Assembly (NCBI RefSeq): GCF_000237325.1
Contig: NC_017543.1
Location: 1-64,000 of the forward strand
DNA from: Paenibacillus polymyxa M1
GTDB lineage: Bacteria > Bacillota > Bacilli > Paenibacillales > Paenibacillaceae
Direction: 5' to 3'
Length of the DNA: 64,000 bases
Every line of letters begins with the position of its first letter. The first letter of the stretch is position 1. This document shows positions 42,417 to 52,298 of this stretch, in pieces. A model generated the notes under the pieces. It did not search any database. It had not been told where the DNA came from and worked only from the letters and a program-made list of their open reading frames with translations. A program made the position numbers and the translations under genes.

Positions 42417-43328
42417 ATGATGGATGATAATAATAAGACAAATCAAGAAAAAGGTGAGTATGATGGTAAGACAAAAGGAATGAGGTTGTCCCCTAGTACA
42501 CGTGATTTATATGAAACGATGAAGAAAGCTGCTGGAGGCACAGACGACACCTTTATTGAACATTTACTACATATTACGAAACTGCACGATCTGCAGAAAA
42601 CTGATCCGGAATTTGCGGAGGAATTAAAAGAGCTTCAAAAGTATTTAAGCCGGTTTTCGAGCGTGTATATTCGTATGAGAGAAAGAGGGGTCGATGCTCT
42701 CGAAGAAACTAAGGAGCGTTCACTTGAGGCTATCGGCCGCTTAGAGCAAGATTTAATGAATATTCAATTAGAACTAGCCGAATTACAAAAACTCCTGGCA
42801 CAAAAAGATGAACAGCTAGCCGTCTCCCTTCAATCCAATAGTGATTTAATTTCAAAAATGGAGCAATTAGAAAAAACAACGAAGACAGTTGAGGAACTGA
42901 ATCGTTTGACTAATGAAAAGTTGGAACAAAAAGAGAAACGCATAAATGAACTTTTACATGCAGAAAAAGACGTAGCTGATATGAAAGAGCAGTTGAAGAC
43001 TGCTAAGGAAGAACATAAGCGGGAACGTGCTGAATTTAAAGAGGCAGAGAGAGAGCTTAAAAACCAATTGGAACAAAGTCAAAGAGAAAACGATCGTCAA
43101 CAACTCGAGAATAAAGAAAGCATATTACAGATAAAGAAAGAATTTGAGCGAGCAACTGAAGTTCTAATAAAGGAAAAAGATATGGAGGTTAAAGAAGCGG
43201 AGTTTCGAGTAAAGAGTGAATGGCAAGAAAAATTATCTGAGTTAAAGAATGAACTGTCTGAGAAACATGCTAATAGGATTGCTGAATTGTTAGAGAAGTT
43301 TCAAACTAATAAGGACGAAAAAATGTGA
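42417..43328 (+). CDS. KfrA-like coiled-coil protein
   Basis: 303 aa. The N-terminal 60 residues (GMRLSPSTRDLYETMKKAAG) may be a small DNA-binding domain; residues about 95-300 are a continuous, highly charged coiled coil. The shape resembles KfrA-type plasmid proteins and phage scaffolds. ATG 42417 (or 42420) follows AGGAGGT. The upstream palindrome fits autoregulation. The gene is A+T rich and lies just outside the type B end, so it may belong to an older plasmid- or transposon-derived unit. Confidence 0.65.
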   Translation: MMDDNNKTNQEKGEYDGKTKGMRLSPSTRDLYETMKKAAGGTDDTFIEHLLHITKLHDLQKTDPEFAEELKELQKYLSRFSSVYIRMRERGVDALEETKERSLEAIGRLEQDLMNIQLELAELQKLLAQKDEQLAVSLQSNSDLISKMEQLEKTTKTVEELNRLTNEKLEQKEKRINELLHAEKDVADMKEQLKTAKEEHKRERAEFKEAERELKNQLEQSQRENDRQQLENKESILQIKKEFERATEVLIKEKDMEVKEAEFRVKSEWQEKLSELKNELSEKHANRIAELLEKFQTNKDEKM

Positions 43329-43543
43329 CCTTCCCCTTCACGAGTATCGTAACTATATATTTTAAGCCAGTGAACTACTGTGTAAGTAGCTTTCACAACT
43401 TCATGACCTATAAACATACTGCCACTTTAGCTTGGCCAGAAGCTTACTGCTTCGGTGGAGTTATTGTCTGCCGGGAACATAATCACATTGAGTTAGCAAA
43501 TTTCCATTTCGGAATCAGTCCTGTTCCAGGATGGAATCCTTAA
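43325..43543 (+). CDS. Short hypothetical ORF overlapping the coiled-coil gene end
   Basis: GTG 43325 overlaps the previous stop (ATGTGA). The 72-aa product (HTATLAWPEAYCFGGVIVCR) has no recognised domain and no separate ribosome binding site. It could be a translated neighbour or a remnant. Confidence 0.3.
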   Translation: MTFPFTSIVTIYFKPVNYCVSSFHNFMTYKHTATLAWPEAYCFGGVIVCREHNHIELANFHFGISPVPGWNP

Positions 43544-44165
43544 AATAAGCATTCACAAAAAAAATCTTTCGATTTTGCGAAGCTCAAAAATCGGTATTGA
43601 GAATAACTAGAATATAGTACAACGGGTAATGGTCTAACAGGACAAATAGGGAATGAAATAATACCCTATTTTGTTCACGATTGTAAAGTAAGCTTCTGAA
43701 CGATGTCTGAATTTCAATTGAAATCAAGAAACAATTGCTAATCGCAATGAAAATTTCTACAAGGAGAAATCTTTGATGACGGTATTAGATTCTATATTAA
43801 CTATAACATTGCATAGTATACGTGAGACTCGGCTTTGTAAATAACTAAAAGGCGATTTTAACACAGAAAGCTTTCAGTTAATCGTTTATAGATTTATCAA
43901 TTAATAAATGAAAAGCCTTGAATTTTGTCTTAATATATATGAAACATCAGTAATAAAGACGTGACTGGACCTATTATTCATTGCAACTAAGGAAACCAGT
44001 ACACGTCTCAAACTTACCGAAATGTGGTACCGTATCTTTTGCATAAACTGGTACCTCACCGCTTCACTGAGAAAAAAGTACAAGCAAAAAAATAATCAGT
44101 GATTATTGATTCATAAATTAGGTCCTACAAGTATTTTAAGAAGTGAATAGAATCCAATACTCTGT
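43544..44165. other. A+T-rich stretch with one micro-ORF
   Basis: No convincing gene. At 43776-43844 an ATG with a strong AAGGAG site opens 22 codons (TVLDSILTITLHSIRETRLC), possibly a leader peptide or chance. The rest holds several short hairpins without T-runs. This region separates the mobile DNA from the biosynthetic locus. Confidence 0.4.
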
Positions 44166-46784
44166 TTAATAAAGTAATCCAAGCTCTCTCCCCCGTTCTA
44201 CAGCCTCTACTCGGTTAGATACCTGGAGTTTCGCGTAAATATTGATGACGTGAGATTTAACAGTAGCTAATGAAATGCACAGCATAACTCCTATCTCTTT
44301 GTTACTACGTCCCGTGGCTAACACTTGAAGTACCTCAAGCTCACGCTCACTGAGAATGGCTTTTTCACACTCCTTAGGTGATACGGGCAAAGATATTTGC
44401 ATTTTTGATTGTTCCAAGAGTGTCTGTATAAGCTGTGCAAAGCATTTTTCTTTGGAATTTAAGTCCTGCTCCGGATCTTTCAAAAATAGACCAAAATAAG
44501 GGCGAAGTCTCTCCATCTCCAAACAAAAAGGAGACAGGTACTCGTTTTCATATCCGTAATGGACAGCTTCTCGGAGTACGTGAAACAATTCTTTTCCCGG
44601 CACGCTTGATGCAGAAGCTATCAGAGTCATCTTCAATAATAACCCTTCTACCAGAATGGTTCGAATTCCATGTTTTCTTGCGTGAGGCAGTAATACGTCA
44701 AGGTGCTGATAGGCAAGCTCTTTTTCTCCTCTTGCTACGCGAATTCGAGCACACGCCAAACGATCTTCCAAGCGTATAAAAGCTTTGGAGTGTGGTTCTT
44801 CGACTCTTTTCAATAGTTCATTTTCCATTTCAATGTTACTCAATCCATACCTGAGCATGTATTTTAAAATAGATGTAAAATAGGTAGGACTTTGATAAAG
44901 GGGAATTTTCTTAAGTTCCTCCAGTAATTCAATCGCGCGCGTGTTATCGCCGTGAAGTACTCGAAGTTCCATTTCGTTATATAAATATGCACTTTTTAAT
45001 TGACTATCATCGTCGAAAAATAATTGTTTAGCCGTAGCAATTGACTCTTCAGCCAATTCAAGTTTCATCATCTTTAATTGGATGCCAGTAAGCCCGATCC
45101 AGTTGATAACTTTCATTGGATGTAGCATAGGATAATTCTCACAAAGATCAAACATAATATCATACAGTGACAGACATGCCGAAAATTCACCTAACGTTTC
45201 CAGCACTTGGGCTTGGCTGCTCAAGATAGAAAAGCGCAAAAAAGGATTTGGCGACAATTTTTCCAACCGTTTTGCTTGATTGAGCCAATTCATGGCTGTC
45301 GCAAATTGATCTTTAAGCGACAACATCGTTCCACCAGTTACCAAAATAATGGCACGCGTAACTGCATCCATTTCAAAAGAATCCCAATTTTCGAGCCATT
45401 CCATTCCAACAGGTAGCTCAAAAACTTCATCTCCTAGCATAAAACGACACAACTGAAACAAGCTCCCTAATCCATCTTCCTCTTGCTGTGGTGTTAAATT
45501 TATGATTTGCCTCATATCTTCAATTTCTAAGTTGCAAAAGTGATAAAACAACCGCTGAAACATAAGTGGGCGACTGGAAGATAAAATGTCCAGTGGAATT
45601 TGCCGAAGATACGACCAATTGGGGAAGTGATGTCCTGTTGCTAATAATAAACGTATAGCTTCTTCATAGGCCTCAGCCCACAAATAATGCTGGAGGCTCT
45701 CTTCACTACTTCCCATTCGTTCGTAAACTTCTGCTGCTCTAAGATGGAGCGATCGTACTGTATCTTCTCCTTGCTCGCGAAGCTTTGCCCTTAAAAAATC
45801 CCCAAATACCTGATGATAACGATATAAACCTTCTTCCTCATCCACGGTGATCACAAACAAATGCTTTTCTACCAACTTTGTGATAATCACCGCCGCATCA
45901 TTAATGTCGAGCATCCAATTACATATCTTTTCATTGAAATATGCAAGCACAGATGTCTGAAGCATGAACTGTTGCTCCAAATCCGATACCGACCGCAAAA
46001 TCTCATTAGATAAATAATCAACCATGTATCTGTTCAAGGTTCCGACTGGCTCCGTCAAAGTATGCGTATGGTGAACAACCGCAAGAGCAGACAGTTGTAA
46101 GCCGCCCACCCATCCTTCAGCCCATTGATACAACTTGTGAACAGTTGAAGGTTCGAGTGTTAAACCAAGTGTTTGAGCCAGAAATAAATGCGCTTCTTCG
46201 TGGGTAAATGCTAATTCGCGTTCGTTAACCTCCAGGTATTGTCCCGACATGGCAAGCTCCCCCAAATATAACTTTGGAGTTTCTCTGGTCAGCAGAACAA
46301 TGCGGATTGTTTCGGGACTGAAGCGAAGAAAAAATGTCAGACTTTGAAGTAAGGTCGTGTCATCAATAAAGTGAAAATCATCTAATACCAGAGTTCCTAC
46401 TGCTCTGCATTCCTCTAACCGATTGACTAGTAGCACAAGCAGGTGATCCAAATTAGGCTTTTGGGATAGTGCGTCAAACATTGTACGCAAGTGCTCTGGC
46501 TCTTGTCCAAACAGTCCCTTTAACGCTTCTAAAACGTAATACCAAAAAGAACGCGCATCGTTATTCGCTTCGTCAAGCGTAATCCAATACCATCCAAGAT
46601 CTGGCCGCTCGCTCATGTAGGATGTCATAAGTGTGGTTTTTCCACTTCCTGCTGAGCCCTGCACGACCAAAACCTTGTGATCGGAGAGTCTATCAAGTTT
46701 CCGATACAATTCAGGACGCGGGACATATTGCTTACGTAATGCGGGTGCTTTCAATTTGGCGGAAAGCAGCTGAAAACTACCCAT
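44166..46784 (-). CDS. MalT/LAL-type LuxR-family ATP-dependent transcriptional activator
   Basis: 872 aa. Walker [11 protein letters not shown] at residues 43-52, Walker B-like [14 protein letters not shown] near 125-138 (STAND ATPase), a long helical repeat middle, and a C-terminal LuxR HTH ([20 protein letters not shown], then [16 protein letters not shown]). Such large activators sense a ligand through the helical repeats and bind DNA when ATP-loaded. It lies 67 bp downstream of the ABC exporter genes on the same strand, at the edge of the NRPS/PKS locus, so it is a plausible pathway-specific regulator. Confidence 0.9.
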   Translation of the reverse strand: MGSFQLLSAKLKAPALRKQYVPRPELYRKLDRLSDHKVLVVQGSAGSGKTTLMTSYMSERPDLGWYWITLDEANNDARSFWYYVLEALKGLFGQEPEHLRTMFDALSQKPNLDHLLVLLVNRLEECRAVGTLVLDDFHFIDDTTLLQSLTFFLRFSPETIRIVLLTRETPKLYLGELAMSGQYLEVNERELAFTHEEAHLFLAQTLGLTLEPSTVHKLYQWAEGWVGGLQLSALAVVHHTHTLTEPVGTLNRYMVDYLSNEILRSVSDLEQQFMLQTSVLAYFNEKICNWMLDINDAAVIITKLVEKHLFVITVDEEEGLYRYHQVFGDFLRAKLREQGEDTVRSLHLRAAEVYERMGSSEESLQHYLWAEAYEEAIRLLLATGHHFPNWSYLRQIPLDILSSSRPLMFQRLFYHFCNLEIEDMRQIINLTPQQEEDGLGSLFQLCRFMLGDEVFELPVGMEWLENWDSFEMDAVTRAIILVTGGTMLSLKDQFATAMNWLNQAKRLEKLSPNPFLRFSILSSQAQVLETLGEFSACLSLYDIMFDLCENYPMLHPMKVINWIGLTGIQLKMMKLELAEESIATAKQLFFDDDSQLKSAYLYNEMELRVLHGDNTRAIELLEELKKIPLYQSPTYFTSILKYMLRYGLSNIEMENELLKRVEEPHSKAFIRLEDRLACARIRVARGEKELAYQHLDVLLPHARKHGIRTILVEGLLLKMTLIASASSVPGKELFHVLREAVHYGYENEYLSPFCLEMERLRPYFGLFLKDPEQDLNSKEKCFAQLIQTLLEQSKMQISLPVSPKECEKAILSERELEVLQVLATGRSNKEIGVMLCISLATVKSHVINIYAKLQVSNRVEAVERGRELGLLY

Positions 46785-46851
46785 CTTTTCTTTTCACCTG
46801 CCTCAGTTCGTGTGAAAATATCTAATTCTACTATAACACGAAATTCCGAAG

Positions 46852-47838
46852 TTACCCGTAGAATCCTTTGCGAAAACGATTCTTACAAATGAGCCACCCT
46901 GCCGCCGCCAACACTGCGGACGCTACAATTACATAAAGTGCGTGCTCCCAATACAACCCTACTTCTCCTTTTAACTCCATTTCTTGAACGAGCGTTATAA
47001 AATGCTGTTGTGGGAAAACACTTGTAATAACCTTCATAATACCGTTCTGATGAGCAATTGTGTAAAAGCTGCCCGAAAGCACTGAACTTAAAAGTATAAT
47101 GGCTGAAGATAATGATAGCCCATTATCAGCATTCTCGATCCACGCTGCCATAAACAGAGCAAAAGATACTGCTAACAGCGCAGGCAAGACAAGAAGTAAA
47201 GAGTATGTGCCAAGACCAAATCCGATATTGATTCCTACAGCTTTCGCTAGTGCTAACACTAGCCATGTCGGCACATAAACTGCCATAAATCCAAATAGAC
47301 ATTGCGCTGACAAATAGGGAACAATTCCTGCAGGAGATACAGCAGTCCGTCGAAAAGTGCCCGTTTTTTTGTCATCCGAAAACAACTGTAAATAGAACAA
47401 AGCTTGAATAAGCAGGAACATGGTAAGGTAACCCAATATGTTGGTCCCAATTCCTCTTTGAGGCATTACAGACAACGGCGCATGCGGGCGGACAATTGCA
47501 TGCTCTAGCTGCTGCTTAAACTTATCCGATTTCAATGATTCAATACGATGAGAGCCGTCGCTATTGAAAGTAACCACTGCATCATATCTATTTCTTACCA
47601 GCTCAGATTTAGGTGGCGGCTGCTGCAAATATTGAATCCGATATTGCTCTGAGCTGAGGGTCAAACTCACTTTTTGTCTTGTTACCACCGCTAAGGTGCC
47701 TTTCAATTCTGATTGAGCTGTAAAATAGATTGCCAGCGCCATTGATGCCAACGTCATTATTAGGGTAATCACAATAACATTCCTGCGGTTCCACATACGA
47801 AGGGAATGATTGCAAAAAATTCGAAAGGTCGTTTTCAT
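46852..47838 (-). CDS. ABC-2 type transporter permease (328 aa)
   Basis: One N-terminal helix (VIVITLIMTLASMALAIYF), an extracytoplasmic domain (about 50-140), then five hydrophobic segments ending in CKNRFRKGF. This is the layout of ABC-2 permeases of the YhgE/DrrB kind. Its start overlaps the stop of the second permease by four bases. It probably forms an exporter with the ATPase at 48624 for the product of the neighbouring assembly line. Confidence 0.85.
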   Translation of the reverse strand: MKTTFRIFCNHSLRMWNRRNVIVITLIMTLASMALAIYFTAQSELKGTLAVVTRQKVSLTLSSEQYRIQYLQQPPPKSELVRNRYDAVVTFNSDGSHRIESLKSDKFKQQLEHAIVRPHAPLSVMPQRGIGTNILGYLTMFLLIQALFYLQLFSDDKKTGTFRRTAVSPAGIVPYLSAQCLFGFMAVYVPTWLVLALAKAVGINIGFGLGTYSLLLVLPALLAVSFALFMAAWIENADNGLSLSSAIILLSSVLSGSFYTIAHQNGIMKVITSVFPQQHFITLVQEMELKGEVGLYWEHALYVIVASAVLAAAGWLICKNRFRKGFYG

Positions 47839-48611
47839 ATATAGTCCTCCGTTTTGAAAGTTCGTTTACAGCCCCATAAGAGTAGTAGGGACGCTATAAC
47901 AAAGCTCAACAGTGTTGGTAGAAACAAGCTGAAATCTCCGTCGTAAACGATACGTAACACAGTTTCAACCACCCATTTGACCGGGGAGAAAAAGGATAAG
48001 ACTTCTGCCGTCCTACCGAGGCCGTCTAATTGGAAAAACAAACCACCCAGTATCGCGAGCACGCTGTTTATTATCGAAAGAATTTTGTTTGTTAATTCCT
48101 CTCCTTTAAAGAGACAACAGAATAGGACACCGAGTGCGGATGAAAACAAATCGAAACAAAGAAGTACAACAGCTGTGTAAACTGCGGAGGTTCCACCTAG
48201 CCGAATATTAAACACGAGTTGAAGTAGTGCTACAAGTGCAATGGAGCAAAGGCCTGTAAATAGGAACGTGGCCACAGTTTTGGACAAGTAAATGAACGAC
48301 TTTGGGATCGGTGCGTACAATATGCGAAGATTGCTACGTTTCACATTTTGATCCATAAAACTATTTGCAGCCGTCATAGATACGTTTAAAGCGCTGTAAA
48401 TTAGAATCGTCACGCCATAGTAATCGTAAGCAGTAACGTCACTTCCACCATATAGCCCTCCACCCAAATAACCAAGCACAAAGATTAAAAGGAGTGGAAA
48501 AATAGTGTTACTCAGGATAAGTGAGACATTCGTAGCCAGGTTGATAAAATCTCGCTTAAGAATAATGAAAAATGGAAATAGCAGCCCCGTTTTTTTTCTC
48601 GAATCGGTCAT
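47835..48611 (-). CDS. ABC-2 type transporter permease (258 aa)
   Basis: Six hydrophobic segments (for example VSLILSNTIFPLLLIFVLGY and AVLAILGGLFFQLDGLG) typical of DrrB-like ABC-2 permeases. It follows the ATPase gene by 12 bp and overlaps the next permease, so the three form one operon. Confidence 0.85.
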   Translation of the reverse strand: MTDSRKKTGLLFPFFIILKRDFINLATNVSLILSNTIFPLLLIFVLGYLGGGLYGGSDVTAYDYYGVTILIYSALNVSMTAANSFMDQNVKRSNLRILYAPIPKSFIYLSKTVATFLFTGLCSIALVALLQLVFNIRLGGTSAVYTAVVLLCFDLFSSALGVLFCCLFKGEELTNKILSIINSVLAILGGLFFQLDGLGRTAEVLSFFSPVKWVVETVLRIVYDGDFSLFLPTLLSFVIASLLLLWGCKRTFKTEDYI

Positions 48612-48623
48612 TGTCTTTTCCTC

Positions 48624-49571
48624 CTAATCCCGAAGCGTACGACCAGTCAAATTGAGAAAAACCATCTCCAGACTGGGCGAAAAACCTGTCAGATTAATAA
48701 TTTTAAGTCCATTTGAGGTTATGTTCACAATGATTTGATCCAGATTTTCAATCCCTTTTAGAGTTGAGATGTGAATCCGGTTTCCAACGATGTCTACTTT
48801 CTTAACGCCGTCGATTCGGTATAGATCAATATCAGGCATTTCATTTATTTCTTCAACCTCTACTTCGTAACGTTTCTCATCGGCAAGCCGTTCCTTTAAT
48901 TCTTCTTTGGTACCGGAAGCGATAACCTCGCCGTGATCAATAATCAAAATTCGAGTAGATATTTCCTCCACTTCTTCCATGTAGTGTGTCGTATAGATGA
49001 TCGTTGCTCCCTCGTCCCTCAGCTTGCGGATTGATCCAAGAATATGGTTCCGAGACTGGGGATCAATACCTACCGTTGGTTCGTCCATAATAATCATTTT
49101 AGGACGATGAGCGATGGCACAAGCCATGTTGAGCCTCCGCTTCATTCCTCCAGAGAATGTCTTCGGTTTATCTTTACGTCGATCCGCCAATCCGACGATT
49201 TCAAGCGCTTCATTTGTACCTTGCTCTAGTTCCGTACCCGTCAAACCATATAGCGAAGCAAAAAAACGAACGTTGGCTTCGGCTGATATGTCCTCATACA
49301 CCGCTAAATCCTGCGGAACTATTCCAAGTTCACGTTTGTATTGGCTCATTAGCCGTTCCACTGGCTCTCCACAGTATCGGATATTTCCCTTGTCCCCGCG
49401 CAGCGAGGTAGACAAAATATTGATTGTTGTAGTCTTTCCTGCCCCATTAGGACCAAGAAAACATAAAATTTCACCTTGATGCACATCGAACGTTACATTG
49501 TTCAGCGCCGTGCGGCTACCAAAGCTTTTGCTTAGCTCGCTTACTTCGATGATAGGTGAATTAGAGATCAT
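48624..49571 (-). CDS. ABC transporter ATP-binding protein (DrrA-like)
   Basis: 315 aa. Walker A GPNGAGKTTT, Q-loop VPQDLAVYED, signature FSGGMKRRLN, Walker B MIIMDEPTVGID and switch TTHYMEE are all intact. The C-terminal 90-residue extension is that of drug and antibiotic export ATPases (DrrA/CcmA group). First gene of the exporter operon; self-resistance or product export is the likely role. Confidence 0.92.
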   Translation of the reverse strand: MISNSPIIEVSELSKSFGSRTALNNVTFDVHQGEILCFLGPNGAGKTTTINILSTSLRGDKGNIRYCGEPVERLMSQYKRELGIVPQDLAVYEDISAEANVRFFASLYGLTGTELEQGTNEALEIVGLADRRKDKPKTFSGGMKRRLNMACAIAHRPKMIIMDEPTVGIDPQSRNHILGSIRKLRDEGATIIYTTHYMEEVEEISTRILIIDHGEVIASGTKEELKERLADEKRYEVEVEEINEMPDIDLYRIDGVKKVDIVGNRIHISTLKGIENLDQIIVNITSNGLKIINLTGFSPSLEMVFLNLTGRTLRD

Positions 49572-49838
49572 AACAGCACCACTCCTCTTATTTTATGTTC
49601 TCATCTTACCGCGCAAGCCAGTATAATAAATCAACCAAAGGGTCGATTCATAAGGTTGATTTTCCCCTCTAAGACAGCTTCATTTCTGATGTTTATCGAC
49701 TCATGCTTCACCAATATTCCATATCAAACCGTTTGAAGCATTTCATCACCTTCCTACGTTTATGTCCAGTTCCGTACTTCAACAGAATTCTCGAAATTTT
49801 TCCTTGTGGTACTCACATGGTCGGACTAAAGGCGTAAA
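49572..49838. other. Promoter region of the exporter operon
   Basis: No gene. It separates the exporter operon from the terminator of the biosynthetic operon. A short plus-strand frame (49762-49838) has no ribosome binding site. Confidence 0.4.
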
Positions 49839-49880
49839 ATTATTGAAGGAGCTTGCCGTTTTGCAAGCTCCTTCAATAAT
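49839..49880 (-). terminator. Strong terminator of the biosynthetic operon
   Basis: An uninterrupted 18-bp stem (ATTATTGAAGGAGCTTGC and its complement) with a 6-base loop, 6 bp past the stop at 49887, followed on the minus strand by TTTTAC. Confidence 0.88.
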
Positions 49881-49886
49881 TCATAC

Positions 49887-50600
49887 CTACTGCCAATGTT
49901 TTATGTCAAACGTACCTATACCGATAACTCCCGAGATTTCTGACCCTGTATGTGTTGTTATCCGCTTGGCGCGGGGGAGAAACCCTTGATCAAGAACTGT
50001 GGTTTCTATAGCAGGTAAGAGTATGTCAATCCCTCCGGTCCCGCAATGGACATCAATTCGCTCCCTACCTGTTAGTTCAGTCCAGCCCAATGTAGCGCTT
50101 CCTCCCGTTAGCCGGATATCCGCATCACCACGAAGCTCATTCATTGAGACATCTCCAGTACTTAACTTTATCTGTACGTTATTGGACTCTGTAATCCCGG
50201 CCACCTCTCCGAATGTACCCTCAACATTGATGCTACCCCGTCCTCCATCTAAAACTAGAACTCCGGCCGTGAATTTAGCTTGTACATTCGTTTCTAGAGG
50301 TACATGAACCTCTATGAAGATTTTTTGATTCTGTCCCTGTTTCCAATATGATCCCAAGTTACTTCCCTCGAACAGGAATGTGCCGCCAGAGCAAATTCGT
50401 TGAGGAAGCAGATGTTTTTCGCCGGAAGCCACAAAGCTGATCTCTTTCTCTGCATCAAAACAAATCAACATATTTCCGAGTGTATGGACATCAATACGAA
50501 ACTCAGTAATCCCTATGGCTGGAAACCGTTGATTGATCTGAGCATTCTTGATGGCTCCTTTAGGAAAGGTCTGAAGAGATTTAGGCATTTTTAATACCAT
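49887..50600 (-). CDS. DUF4097-like beta-helix protein
   Basis: About 237 aa. Residues 110-215 show short beta repeats (INVEGTFGEVAGITESNNVQ, IKLSTGDVSMNELRGDADIR, LTGGSATLGW) like the DUF4097 adhesin-type beta-helix, without signal peptide. Start ATG 50600 with GGAG upstream. It is the last gene of the NRPS/PKS operon; a tailoring or binding role cannot be read from the sequence. Confidence 0.6.
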   Translation of the reverse strand: MVLKMPKSLQTFPKGAIKNAQINQRFPAIGITEFRIDVHTLGNMLICFDAEKEISFVASGEKHLLPQRICSGGTFLFEGSNLGSYWKQGQNQKIFIEVHVPLETNVQAKFTAGVLVLDGGRGSINVEGTFGEVAGITESNNVQIKLSTGDVSMNELRGDADIRLTGGSATLGWTELTGRERIDVHCGTGGIDILLPAIETTVLDQGFLPRAKRITTHTGSEISGVIGIGTFDIKHWQ

Positions 50601-50665
50601 ATGTTTCACTCCTTTATGAGACGTGATCACAAGTGTTCCAGGTCCTTACTCAGTACACAAATTTC

Positions 50666-52283
50666 CTATCTGTTTGTATTGTATTCGAACGAAAGCTCCA
50701 GATCTTTGGCAATTTCCTGCTGAATTTTCAAAACACTCTGAATATGAGCTTCCGTTGTTAACGGATTTGCCAAAATAACCCTTAGTACAACAACAGATTT
50801 CGGCATCCCTTCAATTCCGCACAGCGTTGTCCGGGAAACGAACGAATCCCCCTGCTGGCTTTGCATTTCTTGAAGGAGCTCATTGAAGCGATTAATTCGG
50901 TCGTGCTCTTCAGGACGCAAGGTACAGCTTCGTACAGCCTCGCGAAGGGATGCAGGAATGTAACGATAAGTTAAAATATTGATTTCTGGCTCGCCAATCA
51001 GCTCGAAGGCTGGATGACTAGCCAGCAGCTTAGCCATCCAGTGAGTTTTTCGAATACCTTCATCCAACAAATAGCCATAACCTTCACGCCCCAGTAAATA
51101 AAGCCCCGCATGCATATACACTGACATCGCTGAACGGGAGCCTTCCATCGAGTGGCGTCCCAAATCCAAGGAACCACCTCGTAGGATATATCGAGCTGTT
51201 TTCTCAATCCGAGCCGCAGCATGTGGATCTTTTATCAATAGTATCCCTATACCCATGGGCAAATACATCTGTTTGTGTCCATCAATAGTTACGGTATTAG
51301 CCCTTTCAATTCCACGAAGTTTACGGGCGTGTACGTCCGACATAAGTAGCGGACCTCCCCAAGCAGCATCTACATGAAAGTGAATATCACTCGTTCTGGC
51401 CAACTCCGCCATGCCTAGCAGCGGATCAATTGCTCCGCTCTCTGTTGTACCTGCAATGCCTATTAATGCGAGTATTCGATCTCCCCGTTTTTGGCAAGCC
51501 TTTATTTCCTTCTCAAGCTTTACCAAATCTATACGGCCGCGGGAGTCGCAATCAATCCGGATTACTCCGTCACTACCCAAGCCTAGAACATCGGCAGCCT
51601 TATCAAACGAGTAATGCATCAAGGATGAGCCTATAATAACGCCCCGCTGGTACCCATTTTTATGTAATGCGAGAGCGTAACCATCCCGTTCCACGTCGGT
51701 ATCTTGGTTACGCAACGCCACGTTGCGTGCAATCCACAAGGCAGTCAAGTTGGACACCGTCCCCCCCGAAGTCACAACTCCCAACGTGCTTGATAGATTT
51801 TGGCCATGTTCGGTGTAAAAAAGATTCACAACGGCTGTACACCAAGCGATGCATAAACGCAAGTGTTTGACGCTCAAGCACTGTAAATGACTTGGATGTT
51901 TCCACCTTCACCACGTTTTGGTTTAGTGCTACTAAAAGGCGGCTAAGCGGTCTGAAAAATATTGGCAACGCTGAGGTCATATGGCCGATAAAGTTGGGAG
52001 AAGTTGTATTGATACAATGGTGTACGACTTCTCGAATCAGATGGCTAATGTACTGCTCTGGGTGTACCGGAACTTCAGGAATAATTATTTCTTGTCCCAT
52101 CAGGGGTATAAGCTCTAATTCCGTATCCGATGTAACACTTGGAGCGCCGTGCATTTCGTTAATTACGTCCGTGATGAGCCTATCCATCTTCTCCTCCAAT
52201 TTATGTTGCTCTGCAGATGGCTCGAACACTGAACGTAAATAATCACCGATTTCGTGAAACGACTGGTTAAACATAGGCTCCAT
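50666..52283 (-). pseudogene. PanP-like PLP-dependent aspartate 1-decarboxylase, frameshifted
   Basis: Two overlapping frames together make one group II PLP decarboxylase of about 535 aa. The first (from ATG 52283) ends the homologous part at LERQTLAFMHRLVYS; the second continues AVVNLFYTEHG, SGGTVSNLTALWIARN, HFHVDAAWGGP and DGHKQMYLPMG (the PLP Lys). A single missing base near 51834 explains the break. The segment ARYILRGGSLDLGRHSMEGS matches aspartate 1-decarboxylases of the PanP type, which make beta-alanine. Its place between the NRPS and DUF4097 genes suggests precursor supply. A sequencing error is possible. Confidence 0.75.
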
Positions 52284-52298
52284 AATTTCTCACCCTCC

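Noticed and set aside
49114..49479. 121-codon plus-strand frame
   Set aside because: Antisense to the conserved core of the ABC ATPase gene; composition is that of a shadow frame.
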